22,575 nt of DNA from a virus: IMG/VR virus record IMGVR_UViG_3300030117_004863, positions 1 to 22,575 of that record; one strand, written 5' to 3'. A program made the translations under genes and the position numbers. The stretch's first letter is position 1; each line of letters begins with the position of its first letter. The notes under the pieces are model-generated. The model did no database searches. It saw nothing but the letters and a program-made list of their open reading frames with translations, and was not told where the DNA came from. Of this stretch, positions 1 to 9,479 are shown piece by piece.

Positions 1-405
1 TCAAGCAATATAGATATTAAAAAGTTTAATTATACTAATGTTTCAGCAGTTCCCGCAGATGAAGCATATTTTACTACTAAAGACTTTGACTTTGGATTCC
101 CAAGTTTAGAAAAAAAGATATACGCTATAACCGTTACATATAAAAGTGATACGGCCCGATCAAATCCAATATCTTTTGCGTTGGATGGCTCTACTTCTTT
201 TACAGATGCTACTGGAAACTTTTCAAACACCTCTAGCTGGAAAAGGCTACGGGCAACTATATCCTCTCCTCAATCCTGTCAATCTGTTAGGGTTAGAGTT
301 AAAAACAGTACATTCGCTACCGTTTCTGGCGATGACGGGATACAGATCAATGATATTAGTGTAGAGTACAGACTCATTAATAAGAGTCGGGTAGCTACAG
401 ATTAA
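1..405 (+). CDS. Virion structural protein, C-terminal part (5' end outside window)
   Basis: The frame is open from the first base and stops with TAA at 403-405, so about 134 residues of the C-terminal end are present. The segment is rich in beta-forming residues. It contains a run FGFPSLEKKIYAITVTYK, a Gly/Thr/Ser-rich middle, and an ending IQINDISVEYRLINK. From memory, this combination of KxIYxVxVTYK followed by a closing INDISVxYR strand occurs in structural or fibre-like proteins of uncultured marine phages. The next gene starts 4 bases after the stop. The position near the end of a late operon fits a tail, fibre or decoration role. The exact role cannot be read from the sequence. Confidence 0.6.
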   Translation, partial: SSNIDIKKFNYTNVSAVPADEAYFTTKDFDFGFPSLEKKIYAITVTYKSDTARSNPISFALDGSTSFTDATGNFSNTSSWKRLRATISSPQSCQSVRVRVKNSTFATVSGDDGIQINDISVEYRLINKSRVATD

Positions 406-409
406 TAAT

Positions 410-1117
410 ATGTCTTTATTAGATAGAAAAATTAGAAGAGTTCAAAACAGCAAAGGGAATGCTATATCGGAAGGTAGTAGTAAAGCCGCTATGTCTCATC
501 ACCCTGCTAAAAATAATATGTCTGATGGTGAGCAGGTATTTGCATTGTTAAGCAATAGAACTCTTGCTTTGTTTAAAAAATTAAATGGAATGCTTTATAA
601 GGTAAATTTATCGCACGATGGAAATCAAATAGTCGATGATAAATTAACTGCTAGGAGAATAGAATATATTAACGAGTTTACTGATTATAGAGTCTTTATA
701 CATAATTTTCAAGACGATCTTCCCGGCTCTGAGGTTTTTTTACCCTTTTCATCTCCCAATGAAACTACAACGTTATTAGAAGAGCAGTCAGCGTATTTAA
801 CACCATTTAAAATGACATGTTCTAAAATAATATTTAGGCCAGAAGCATTGAATACCAATGCTACTGATATAGTATTTAAGATTAAAAAGGTTGACAATGG
901 GGACACAACAGTAGATACAGTAGCTACCTTTGATTTTCAAACAACTTTTACAAACAATACAAATCATATAATCACAGAATCAGATTGGGACAACATTCCC
1001 ACTGTAGATGCTGGAGTTGTGGTAGGGATAAGTATTACTCCTGATGACACAAACATTACTACATCAGAAACAGAATTTGCTATAAGTTCTGTTTGGAGGA
1101 CAGAGATTAAAGTATAA
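410..1117 (+). CDS. Putative tail fibre / virion structural protein (235 aa)
   Basis: The start is ATG at 410, four bases after the previous stop. There is no convincing Shine-Dalgarno, so translation may be coupled. The N-terminal 80 residues hold a module GEQVFALLSNRTLALFKKLNGMLYKVNLS. This resembles a short structural module of marine phage appendage proteins that reads as Gly-x-Leu-Tyr-Lys after a beta strand. The C-terminal half (about residues 120-235) is Thr/Asn/Asp-rich with predicted beta strands and no catalytic motif. A fibre or receptor-contact role is inferred from composition and neighbours only. Confidence 0.55.
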   Translation: MSLLDRKIRRVQNSKGNAISEGSSKAAMSHHPAKNNMSDGEQVFALLSNRTLALFKKLNGMLYKVNLSHDGNQIVDDKLTARRIEYINEFTDYRVFIHNFQDDLPGSEVFLPFSSPNETTTLLEEQSAYLTPFKMTCSKIIFRPEALNTNATDIVFKIKKVDNGDTTVDTVATFDFQTTFTNNTNHIITESDWDNIPTVDAGVVVGISITPDDTNITTSETEFAISSVWRTEIKV

Positions 1118-1174
1118 TGCAGTTTGTCTATAGAAAAGTCACAAAATATTTATTAAATTCAAAGGAATTATATC

Positions 1175-2866
1175 ATGCTTAACCATTCTAACAAATCTAA
1201 AGGTTTTCTCCCTGTTAAGTCCGGCCCTAACCTATCTGGGTTTGATATGGGTAATTCTAACAGTTTGATGGGGATGATGCAGACTGGAGGACAGGCCACT
1301 GCTGGTGGAGCGGCTCTTGCAAGGGCTGTTCAACGTCAAGGAGATATAAAAAGACTGGAGGAAGCTCAAAGAGCAGAGGCTAAAAGACAAAAGAAAGGTG
1401 GTTTATTTGGTAGTATCGGTGGAATAGCTGGGGGCCTTTTAGGTGCGGCATTGTCTCCATTTACAGCAGGTGCAAGTTTAGCATTAGCATCCGGTCTTGG
1501 AACTGCTTTAGGTCGAGGAGTCGGAGAAAGGCTAGGTGCAGGTAAGTCAAGAAGCGTTGACAGGACTGGTACTGTATTTGGACAGCAATCATTTCGAGAT
1601 GTTGAAGAAGCAAGTCGTGACTTTACAAGGGGTATAGGTGAAAGAGCACTGGTTTCTGGATTAAACGCGGCCGCAACTGCTGGATTGGCTCCGGGTGGTG
1701 GTATATATGGTAAGACTGCTCAAGCCGCAGAGGCTGGTAAGTTGGGGGCTTTTGGAACAAGATTAAGAGAGGGTGCCTCCGCCATAGGGAAGGCTGGTGC
1801 CAGATTAGGTTTAGGTTCCGGCAGGGCTTTGACAGGTGTGCCAGCAAATATAGATGGTTCGGCTTTGGCCGATACAGTGCTTGGTGGATTGGATAGTCCG
1901 GGTGGTGGTAGGTTTGGTATCTCACAAGCACCATCAATAGGAGAGTCGGAACTCCTTGGAGACGTTGCTGTTCCAGAATTTGATACTTCATTGCCAGATT
2001 TTTCAGGATTGCCACAAGCACCTAGCGTTAGCGAAATGGCCTATCAAAGAAGTTTACCAGATGCGATATCCCTAGGCGAGGAGAATGCATTGTTAGATGC
2101 GGCTCGAACAGCACAGCAAGCAGAGGCAACTGCGAGGGAGGCAAGTAGGTCAGCAGGTTCGCTAATAGGATACTTAAGAAGGCAAGACCTAGGCCCACTT
2201 GCAGACTTCTCAATCAGAAGGGACTCAGGCTCATTTACTAATCCTTTACTCACTGATGCTGTAAGTCCATATTTTAATTTACCAATGTCACCTAGAAGGT
2301 CTCCTTCTGTGAACGTTGGCCCACTTTCAGTTTACGGTTCACCTACATTTGGCATGCAAGATGGTGGCCTTCTTGGTATGCAGACTGGTGGGTTTACAGC
2401 AGAGTCTATATTAGAGTCTGAGGGTCTCGACCCTACAAGTGCTCAGTTAAAGCTATTCCAAGCGTTTGACCCCACTGGGTTGCAAAGCACTGCTGATACA
2501 TTAAGGCAACAACAAGTCTCTGCTGGGCAACAAGCTATGCAACAACAAGCCGGGTCTGGATTTGCGGGTGCTGGTGGCGTAGAGCAAACTCAGTCAGCTA
2601 TATCGAAAGCTGGTCAAAGGGCATTTGATACGGCAGTTTCGCAAGAGCAGGCAAGATTTGCTTCTCAAACATTAGGGACTGCGGCTGACCTTGTAGCTGG
2701 TGGTGCGGAATTTTCCAATATAATTAATCCTACAACTTTTGATAATATAGAAGATGTTGATTTAAGCACGTATCAGGGAGACACGATAATCGTAGATGGC
2801 ATTACACTGGTATGGACTCCGTTCACGGGAGGCATTCCCGGTGGAATCTATCAACAACAAGGTTAG
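1175..2866 (+). CDS. Gly/Ala-rich internal virion-type protein (563 aa)
   Basis: The start ATG at 1175 has AGGA eight bases upstream. Residues about 74-122 form a Gly/Ala-rich hydrophobic stretch (FGSIGGIAGGLLGAALSPF and onward) with small-residue periodicity like a glycine zipper. It could insert into or cross a membrane. A short charged helix rich in Arg/Glu/Lys precedes it (about 50-73). The middle is low-complexity Gly/Ser/Pro/Leu. GMQxGG-like motifs recur near residues 33-39 and 392-402, and the last 150 residues are Gln/Ala-rich helical. Together with the next two genes this is the pattern of internal virion or DNA-ejection proteins in podoviruses. The assignment is inference; no enzyme motif is visible. 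Confidence 0.5.
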   Translation: MLNHSNKSKGFLPVKSGPNLSGFDMGNSNSLMGMMQTGGQATAGGAALARAVQRQGDIKRLEEAQRAEAKRQKKGGLFGSIGGIAGGLLGAALSPFTAGASLALASGLGTALGRGVGERLGAGKSRSVDRTGTVFGQQSFRDVEEASRDFTRGIGERALVSGLNAAATAGLAPGGGIYGKTAQAAEAGKLGAFGTRLREGASAIGKAGARLGLGSGRALTGVPANIDGSALADTVLGGLDSPGGGRFGISQAPSIGESELLGDVAVPEFDTSLPDFSGLPQAPSVSEMAYQRSLPDAISLGEENALLDAARTAQQAEATAREASRSAGSLIGYLRRQDLGPLADFSIRRDSGSFTNPLLTDAVSPYFNLPMSPRRSPSVNVGPLSVYGSPTFGMQDGGLLGMQTGGFTAESILESEGLDPTSAQLKLFQAFDPTGLQSTADTLRQQQVSAGQQAMQQQAGSGFAGAGGVEQTQSAISKAGQRAFDTAVSQEQARFASQTLGTAADLVAGGAEFSNIINPTTFDNIEDVDLSTYQGDTIIVDGITLVWTPFTGGIPGGIYQQQG

Positions 2867-2875
2867 GAGTTGTAG

Positions 2876-3769
2876 ATGCCCGGACATACTAGAAGTATAT
2901 ACAGTAGAAGACAGAGGTTAGGCCCTGCTAGGTTTGATAACCCGCTTGCAGACTTTTTAGACAGGTTGCCTGATTATGTAAATCAGTTTCAGCAAAATCA
3001 ATTAGCACTTGGTAGGCAACAGCTTGCAGATAAAAGATATGAAGATCAGCAAAAACGTCAAGCAACTTTGGATCAACAAAGAGATGAAGATAGAAAATAT
3101 AAAATGGAAGTAGATTTTATAAACATGCTCCCAGAAGATCAGAGGGGGTTAGCTATGTCTAAATCTAGTATAGAGTCTATTAGTAAGGCCGGAGACTCTA
3201 TAGTGGAAAGGCAAAATAAATTTAATGAGCTTCTTTACCCTCTTAATACGGACAATAATGAATATGAAGATAAACTGAAAGGAGCCTTGGAAAGTCCTAA
3301 CCTTACACCCAATCAAAAGAAGATGGTTAGTCAGCAACTAAGCAAGATAACGAACAAAAGAAATTTTTCAAATGCAAAATCTCTTCTTGATAGATTAAAG
3401 GATGGCCCTGATAAAAGTGCTTTAGGTATTAGGCTTGATTCTGGTGATATTGAGGGAGTGTTAAAAGAGATAAACAAAAGAGAATTAAAAAAACAGGAAG
3501 AGATGTCTCCTGCGGAGCAATTCACTAAGCAATTAATTAGCCAGCCTAATCAAATTGAAAATATAATAGAAAGCATAGATCAGGATTTAAATTCTGGATT
3601 AAGGATGAGAAAGAACCTTCCACCATTAACTCCTGATCAAATTAAACAACGAGTTGAACTAAGGAGGAGTCTTGTGAATAGTAGGTTTGATTTAATTCAG
3701 CCTTTAATACAGGGATTTGCCCCTCCTGAAAGCACTATTGTTGAAGATAAATTTTTACCAAATTTTTAA
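2876..3769 (+). CDS. Helical, charged virion-associated protein (297 aa)
   Basis: ATG at 2876 has AGGAG six bases upstream, and the ribosome binding site overlaps the end of the preceding gene. The protein begins with a very basic segment (RSIYSRRQRLGPARF). It continues with a Gln/Arg/Asp-rich predicted coiled coil (about residues 35-80) and then several charged helices separated by Pro/Asn linkers. No enzyme motif was found. It lies between the Gly/Ala-rich protein and the 1708-residue giant, so a role in the internal core or as a chaperone/scaffold for it is reasonable but inferred. Confidence 0.45.
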   Translation: MPGHTRSIYSRRQRLGPARFDNPLADFLDRLPDYVNQFQQNQLALGRQQLADKRYEDQQKRQATLDQQRDEDRKYKMEVDFINMLPEDQRGLAMSKSSIESISKAGDSIVERQNKFNELLYPLNTDNNEYEDKLKGALESPNLTPNQKKMVSQQLSKITNKRNFSNAKSLLDRLKDGPDKSALGIRLDSGDIEGVLKEINKRELKKQEEMSPAEQFTKQLISQPNQIENIIESIDQDLNSGLRMRKNLPPLTPDQIKQRVELRRSLVNSRFDLIQPLIQGFAPPESTIVEDKFLPNF

Positions 3770-3774
3770 TAAAA

Positions 3775-6700
3775 ATGTCACAAAGACATATAAAATCACT
3801 ATATGATACTGCAATTAAGGAATACCCAGAGAATACAAACTTTGGAACTTTAGATGAATTTTATGAAAAGATACAAGACCCCGCAAAGAGTAAAATATTA
3901 TACGATGGCTTAACTCGAAAAGGCTATAAAAACTTAGGTGATTATGAATCTTTTCAAGTAAAGATATCTAGTAAAGCCCCAGATATTACAGCAGATTCTG
4001 TTTTGGTTGTCCCTGAAGAAGTTGAAGCCCCGACAGAAACAAACCTTCAAAAAATAACAAGAGCACTAGAGGAAGGTCGTGACAATCCTCAATTTATTAT
4101 GAGTGCAATGAGCTCTAACGACCCGATAAAGAAGCTTAATGATTCTATATCAAAGATGCCTAAGTTTGCAGGACTAATCCAAACAGATCAAATAACTGGT
4201 CTTCCTAGGGTACAGCCAACGCCTACAGATTTTAAAAAGAAATATGATGCATTAGATGATGATGATAAATATACCCTATTTAAGTCTGAAGTAGTTAAAA
4301 GAAAGAGGGAAAAAGATATAAGTGAAAGAGATGCATGGAAAGAAGTCTATAAAGAGACAGGTAAAACACCTCCGGGCCTTTTGGATTTAGCTGTAGAAAA
4401 ATCTACAACTGGAGGAGTTTTAAGAACTTTTGGCAGGGATATAGGTTTTAATATTAGAGATTACCCGGAAAGAGAAGAAATACTTTCTTTGGATGCTTTA
4501 GAGGATTTTGCCACCAGTGCTTTGTCTTTGGTGATGCCATTAGATGCATTATTGTTTGCTTTTGGAGGTGGAGTTGGTTCTAAGTTGGGATTGAAGGGTG
4601 TTAACGCTGTTAGAAGTCAAGTAAAACAAATAGGTAAATTTGCTGATGAAGTTGCTTTAAAAATATCTAAGTCAAAAAAAATACCCTTGCCACAAGCTAG
4701 GGTTATTACAAAAAATGCAGTCAGTAGAATTACAGGTGGTGCTGGAGGTTTTGGTGCTTTTGATGCTGGTAGAAATATAGTAGATCAGGTTGAGCTTACA
4801 GGAGAAGTAGATGTTGTAGAGGCTCTTAAAGCGTTTGGAAAAGGATATGTTACTGGAGGGACGGTAGGGTTTGCTGGTGCGGCTGGGTCTTATGCTGGTG
4901 GTAAATCCGGTGAGTTTGTTTCTGAGGTTTTAGGTCTTGGAACTGTAGGGCCTTTATTGGAGGGTGAGCTAAAGATTACTGGAGAAGAAGGTGTTATTGA
5001 AAGTAAAGAAGCAAGAGATAGATATTTTCGTGGTTTGGTAGATGCCTCTGGAACTATCGTTGGGTTGCGACTATTAAAACAATTAAAGCCAAGGCAACAA
5101 AAAGTTATTCAAGAAAGAATAGCAGAAGAAATAAAAGTCCGTGCTGAAGAAACAGGTCAATCTGAAATAAAGATTGCTAATGAAATACAAGGAGAATTAA
5201 AAACTGCTGTTCAGTTAGCAATGGAAGGAAAGTCTCCAGAGAAAACAAGTAATATAGAAAAGAGAGAGTCTTTTGGTAAAGCACAAGAAAGAAATAGAAA
5301 AGTAGTAGAAGAAACCTTTGACAGAGTAAATAAAGAAGTAAAAGAACTGGCAAAAGACATGGATGCTTTAGAAAAAGCAGGCACTGAGCAATCTATAATG
5401 GATCAATATCAGAATAGAATAGACCGTAAAATAGAGTTTCAAAACATGTTAGCCGAAGATTTGAATATAATTACGCCTAGGCAAGTAAGAGAGGATGGGG
5501 TAGCCAACCCTCAGAGCGTACAGACTGGGCCACTCCTTTTACCACCAAAACGTGAATCTCCTATAAATATACAAACGGTTTACAGAACTAAGGAGGATGC
5601 TAAAACAATACTGTCAGAGTTAGATAGAAAATCTAAAAAAGAACAAGAGAGGTTAGATAAAGCACTTGAAACGGGGTATGAGCCACTGTTTCCATCAACT
5701 AATATTCCTAAACTTTTTGGGGCAGATAGATTGTTAGTAAATCCATCTAAATTTAAAGCAACTGAAAATCTATCAGTGGCTCTTCATCCACCCAAGTTAG
5801 GAAGAATACAAAACGCAGAATTAGTCCAAAGAAATATTATAGAGCAAAATAAGGCTAACAGAAGAACTGTTCAACAATTACCACCTGAAAGGAAAATAGA
5901 AGGATATCAGTTACAAAAAGAATTTAGTGATTTAACAGAAACGCTTAGGGTAAATCAAAATAGATTGTCTTCTGAGAACCTAACACCTATAGAAAGATCA
6001 AGAATTGAAAAATCAAATGAGATAGTTAGGGATTTAATATCTGAGGCTCAAGAAAATGCAAACTCTAAAGGGATTGAATTGCAAATGTTTATGGGCATAC
6101 CAACCCCTAAAATGCTAAAAGATTTATTTGGTTCATCTAAGAACAAACCAAAGAGTTTATTGGCTCCTGATATAAATAAAAAATATGAAAATGCTATAAA
6201 AAGATTAAACGAAAAGTTGCCTGAAGAAACTCCTCAAGTTGATCCCAAGCAAAAATCAGAGCCTGTACCGGAAGCCAAATATAGAAATAACATTATAGAC
6301 CCGACATTTTTTGCCACTGACATGATTAATAGGGTAAGGTCTAGTGGTGGTCAGGCATCAGTAGAAATTTCTGACTTAGCTAGAAGAGCAATAGATATTA
6401 AAAAAAGAATAAGCGGTGAATTGTCAGAGGTTGTTTTTCCTGCACAGAAAATTATGGGATCATCTCCTTTGTCAAAGGATGGCAGAGCAGTCTTTAATTT
6501 ATCTCAATTTAAAAAAGTAAAGATTGACGGTCAGGAAGTATACCAAAATAAATTACTTTCTGGTATAGAGGGTATGGACGTCTTTAAATACAACAAAAAC
6601 GAAATAAAGATAATAGAGCTTGCTAGAGATGTAATTGAAGCTAGGGGCAAGCAAATGGAAAGAGCTGGGGTTGTACAGCAAAAACCAGATGGGTCAATAG

Positions 6701-8901
6701 AACCTTTTAAAGTTTTAGGAAGAAACATCGCACCAAGAATTATGAGCCCTGAGTTTTACAGCATACTTGAATTACCAGTAAGTCATCCCCATTTTAAAAT
6801 ATTAATTAAGGAATGGGCAAAGGCAAATCCCGGCAACTCATATGAAGATGTAAAAACATATTTTGAATCTCAGGCAAAAAACTTTAAAGGGGAAAGGGGT
6901 CAGGGTGAAGCGGGTTACCCAACCAGAACAACCCAAGCAGAACATAGCAGGATATGGAGTAATGTCCCTCATGCAATAAAAATTGAAGGTGAAGTTGTTC
7001 CAATGGTTGAATACAGACCTTTTCAATACATTAGTAGGTTAGCTGAAACAGGATCTGCTAGAATTGGAGTTGTTAAAACATTTGGTCAAGAGCTCAATAA
7101 TACTAGTGTCGTTGAGGATTTAAAACTTCAATTTGAAAGAGAGGGTGGTAATCCTCAATTGGTACATGACTTAGTAAAATCTATTAGCGGTGTTCCTGTT
7201 GAGCCTCCTTTAATTGTTGGCAGAAATTATGCTTATTCTACTATGGCAAGAGCTCAAAGAGGACTTGGTATTGGTGTTGATTTTATGAAAAACTCCGCAC
7301 TCTCACTTTCTTTTTTCACAAATACATTTGAACCTCTTGGGAATGTAAGAAAACATGCTGGTATGCCCGGAATGTTAAGATCGATATTTAATATAACCAC
7401 CAACCCAAATGCTGTTACAGAATTTTTAAGGTTGCAAGGGTCTATAACATCAGAAGTAAGAAACTTTTCTATAAATAGGAGTAGACCTTTTGAGTCTTTA
7501 GGTAATGCGGTATCAGATTTTCAAAGAAGGTTGTTTGGCTTTCAATATGCGAATGAGTTTCAAGAGGTATTAGCGTCTCAAGTTTACAAGGACAAAATAA
7601 ATAATAAATTTAAACAAGGAAAAGGAACTTCAAAAGATGCTCTACTGCTTAGAGAATTAGATTTTACAAGAGATCAAGCTGAGGCAATAATAAAAGGAAC
7701 AGCCCCTCAAGAGCTATATGATGCCGTAATTAGAACAGCCGCCTCTAAACTTACAGGTGGTGCTCAAGCTAGAGGGGAGCAGTCTAGATTAGAGCAAAAT
7801 AAATATTATAAAGCAGGTATTAAGTTTGATCAATACGCACAGACAAAACTTAGGTCTCTTGTTAGAAGTATGCTTACTTACAAAGAAGCTATTAAAGAGG
7901 GTGCTAAGGAAGGAGATTATAAGAAATGGGTTGATGCAAACAGATTAATGGCTAGTGAAATATTAGGAACTGCAATATCTGGTATGACCACTCAAATTTT
8001 GCTATCATTAATTTATGGAGGTACAGATAATTTAAGAATAAAATTTAATGAAATAACAGGTGAAGAGCCTGTAGATGTAGACCTACCCGTTATTGGTAAA
8101 GTTCCAATACCTCAACTAGAAACTCAACAGGTAGAGGTTCCTGTTATAGGTGAAACTACATTGCCAACTGGCAGGTCTTTAAAAACATTAGCTGATTTTG
8201 CTGTAGAATCTTATGTTTATTCTGCTTTTGCCGGTGTTTATGGCAGTCTTTTGCAATCAACATCAGAAGGTAAATTAATGCAAAACCCTTTAGAGTTGTC
8301 TTTTCCTGTTCAGGTTTTAGAGGAAGGGATAAAAGCTTATAAAGGAGAAAAAGGAAGATATGCTTATAAAGAAGCAGATGAAAGATTTTATGAGGCAATT
8401 AAAAGGTTTTTCCCTGTTAATAGATTTGCAAGAACAGTAGCAGTTGCTACAGGATTTGGAAATCCACAAGCACAAAAAAACGACAACGCTATTAGAGCTT
8501 ATTACAGATGGAAGTTTAAAAATAAATACGGTGGCAGGTATAGCGGTAACTTAGATGAGGATATTAAAAATTTTAGAAAAAATATGTCTAGTGCTTATGA
8601 AGTAATAAAAAACAGTAAAGAACCTCTAGGAAATGATGCTGATTTAGCTAATGATTTTGTAGAAAAAGCTTTAGATATAAAAGGAAAAAGTCAAAGCAGT
8701 GCAATTTCATCTATAAGAGCTAGAATGTTTTTAACAAAATCAAAAATAGCACCGGGAAAAGATTTTGAAACTGAAGAGGAAAGAAGGGAAGATTTAAAAA
8801 GAACTATAGGAATACAGGCTTACGAAGTATTAGAAGCTCACGATAAAAGACTAGAAGATTATATAGAATACGATATAAAAAGAGTTTTTAAAGGCTATTA
8901 A
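3775..8901 (+). CDS. Giant internal-virion-type protein (1708 aa)
   Basis: ATG at 3775 lies five bases after the previous stop and lacks a visible Shine-Dalgarno. Residues 1-65 form a small module (NFGTLDEFYEKIQDPAKSKI) of a type I associate with large phage internal proteins. Hydrophobic Gly-rich segments lie near residues 245-275, 318-335 and 355-395. A long charged coiled-coil region follows (about 430-570). The C-terminal third (about 1160-1500) has mixed hydrophobic helices, including SEILGTAISGMTTQILLSLI near 1395-1415, and resembles LPD38-type large polyvalent protein regions. I see no lytic transglycosylase or peptidase motif. It is the last late gene. It probably enters the cell with, or forms a conduit for, the DNA; this is inference. 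Confidence 0.55.
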   Translation: MSQRHIKSLYDTAIKEYPENTNFGTLDEFYEKIQDPAKSKILYDGLTRKGYKNLGDYESFQVKISSKAPDITADSVLVVPEEVEAPTETNLQKITRALEEGRDNPQFIMSAMSSNDPIKKLNDSISKMPKFAGLIQTDQITGLPRVQPTPTDFKKKYDALDDDDKYTLFKSEVVKRKREKDISERDAWKEVYKETGKTPPGLLDLAVEKSTTGGVLRTFGRDIGFNIRDYPEREEILSLDALEDFATSALSLVMPLDALLFAFGGGVGSKLGLKGVNAVRSQVKQIGKFADEVALKISKSKKIPLPQARVITKNAVSRITGGAGGFGAFDAGRNIVDQVELTGEVDVVEALKAFGKGYVTGGTVGFAGAAGSYAGGKSGEFVSEVLGLGTVGPLLEGELKITGEEGVIESKEARDRYFRGLVDASGTIVGLRLLKQLKPRQQKVIQERIAEEIKVRAEETGQSEIKIANEIQGELKTAVQLAMEGKSPEKTSNIEKRESFGKAQERNRKVVEETFDRVNKEVKELAKDMDALEKAGTEQSIMDQYQNRIDRKIEFQNMLAEDLNIITPRQVREDGVANPQSVQTGPLLLPPKRESPINIQTVYRTKEDAKTILSELDRKSKKEQERLDKALETGYEPLFPSTNIPKLFGADRLLVNPSKFKATENLSVALHPPKLGRIQNAELVQRNIIEQNKANRRTVQQLPPERKIEGYQLQKEFSDLTETLRVNQNRLSSENLTPIERSRIEKSNEIVRDLISEAQENANSKGIELQMFMGIPTPKMLKDLFGSSKNKPKSLLAPDINKKYENAIKRLNEKLPEETPQVDPKQKSEPVPEAKYRNNIIDPTFFATDMINRVRSSGGQASVEISDLARRAIDIKKRISGELSEVVFPAQKIMGSSPLSKDGRAVFNLSQFKKVKIDGQEVYQNKLLSGIEGMDVFKYNKNEIKIIELARDVIEARGKQMERAGVVQQKPDGSIEPFKVLGRNIAPRIMSPEFYSILELPVSHPHFKILIKEWAKANPGNSYEDVKTYFESQAKNFKGERGQGEAGYPTRTTQAEHSRIWSNVPHAIKIEGEVVPMVEYRPFQYISRLAETGSARIGVVKTFGQELNNTSVVEDLKLQFEREGGNPQLVHDLVKSISGVPVEPPLIVGRNYAYSTMARAQRGLGIGVDFMKNSALSLSFFTNTFEPLGNVRKHAGMPGMLRSIFNITTNPNAVTEFLRLQGSITSEVRNFSINRSRPFESLGNAVSDFQRRLFGFQYANEFQEVLASQVYKDKINNKFKQGKGTSKDALLLRELDFTRDQAEAIIKGTAPQELYDAVIRTAASKLTGGAQARGEQSRLEQNKYYKAGIKFDQYAQTKLRSLVRSMLTYKEAIKEGAKEGDYKKWVDANRLMASEILGTAISGMTTQILLSLIYGGTDNLRIKFNEITGEEPVDVDLPVIGKVPIPQLETQQVEVPVIGETTLPTGRSLKTLADFAVESYVYSAFAGVYGSLLQSTSEGKLMQNPLELSFPVQVLEEGIKAYKGEKGRYAYKEADERFYEAIKRFFPVNRFARTVAVATGFGNPQAQKNDNAIRAYYRWKFKNKYGGRYSGNLDEDIKNFRKNMSSAYEVIKNSKEPLGNDADLANDFVEKALDIKGKSQSSAISSIRARMFLTKSKIAPGKDFETEEERREDLKRTIGIQAYEVLEAHDKRLEDYIEYDIKRVFKGY

Positions 8902-8914
8902 TTATTAGCCCTTT
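8890..8914. terminator. Hairpin spanning overlapping convergent stop codons
   Basis: AAAGGCTA (8890-8897) can pair with TAGCCCTTT (8906-8914) with one bulged base. The eight-base loop holds both stop codons: plus-strand TAA at 8899-8901 and minus-strand TAA at 8898-8900. This is a plausible bidirectional stop for the convergent late and early transcripts. No clean T-run follows on either strand, so intrinsic termination is not certain. Confidence 0.4.
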
Positions 8915-9095
8915 CGTAAAACTCTTCAGCCCAATTTGGGAAACCCCTATCCTCCCAGAACTGACCAGCCCTCCTGTAGTATTCTTCTAAACTAATTCTT
9001 CTTCTCCATAACTTTTTCATAATAGTAGCAAGTTCTGTAACGTGCTCTTTTTCCATAATCTTATCTTCTTCTTTAAAGTCATCTAGTATATCCAT
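8898..9095 (-). CDS. Small acidic/basic helical protein (65 aa), unknown
   Basis: This is the last gene of the leftward block; its stop overlaps the stop of the 1708-residue gene by four bases. ATG at 9095 has AAGGA nine bases upstream. The protein is helical, with a Lys/Arg patch (MKKLWRRRISLEEYYRRAG) followed by a Trp-rich acidic end (FWEDRGFPNWAEEFYERA). No family was recognised. The next gene upstream ends one base away, so the two are co-transcribed. Confidence 0.55.
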   Translation of the reverse strand: MDILDDFKEEDKIMEKEHVTELATIMKKLWRRRISLEEYYRRAGQFWEDRGFPNWAEEFYERANN

Positions 9096-9096
9096 A

Positions 9097-9396
9097 TTAT
9101 TTTATCCTTGTTCTTAAAATTTTATATTCTTCTTTCTTTTTCTTTATATATAACGACCGCTGTGATTTACTCATGCTAATCCAACAGTTTGGAATAGACG
9201 AAACTCTTGTATCAAAGCTACTTGCTAAGCCACAAAATTCTCTTTCTTCACTATCTTTTTTGCCCAACATAGGGTTATAAGTGTCAATTGTACAGAAACC
9301 GCACGTTTTTTCTATTTTACTACAAAATTCAAACATTGGTCTTAAAAAACCCCCTCTATATTCCCGTTTACGGCTATAAAAAAACTTTTGCAACAT
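9097..9396 (-). CDS. Cys-containing basic protein (99 aa), unknown
   Basis: ATG at 9396 is preceded only by a weak AGG. The protein is basic at both ends and has five cysteines in its middle: FCSKIEKTCGFC, then EFCGL and PNCW. This could be a metal-binding cluster or, less likely, a thiol redox site (CGFC). The last third is Lys/Arg-rich (IKKKKEEYK). It is separated from the upstream gene by a GC-rich hairpin. No family was recognised. Confidence 0.5.
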   Translation of the reverse strand: MLQKFFYSRKREYRGGFLRPMFEFCSKIEKTCGFCTIDTYNPMLGKKDSEEREFCGLASSFDTRVSSIPNCWISMSKSQRSLYIKKKKEEYKILRTRIK

Positions 9397-9420
9397 AACT
9401 ATCGCCTAAAAATATTAGTA

Positions 9421-9450
9421 GGAACAAAGGGGCGTTAGCCCCCTTATTCC
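9421..9450 (-). terminator. GC-rich hairpin, 11 bases after a stop codon
   Basis: Read on the minus strand the arms AAGGGGGC and GCCCCTT enclose a TAAC loop, with one bulged base and an outer GGAA/TTCC pairing. It begins 11 bases after the stop of the 69-residue gene. A UAAC loop belongs to the UMAC class that folds much like GNRA loops. The following TTTGTT is only partly T-rich, so this is a weak terminator or an mRNA end-protecting or processing element. Confidence 0.5.
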
Positions 9451-9451
9451 T

Positions 9452-9479
9452 AAACACCTATTTAAAATGGTGTTTTTTT
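9452..9479 (+). terminator. Possible plus-strand terminator
   Basis: AAACACC (452-458 in the 9 kb block) pairs with GGTGTTT (469-475) around a ten-base AT loop, and the right arm runs into seven T residues on the plus strand. It could stop late transcripts that read past 8901. The T-run also encodes consecutive lysines of the minus-strand gene, so it may be coincidental. Confidence 0.25.

Noticed and set aside
1623-2021. 132-residue minus-strand reading frame inside the Gly/Ala-rich late gene
   Set aside because: It lies antisense to a clear coding gene, has a Leu/His/Pro-rich unnatural composition and no ribosome binding site; it is a shadow of the low-complexity gene.
9097-9396. CGFC as a thioredoxin-like active site in the 99-residue protein
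   Set aside because: The surrounding residues do not fit a thioredoxin fold, and several other Cys nearby suggest metal binding instead.
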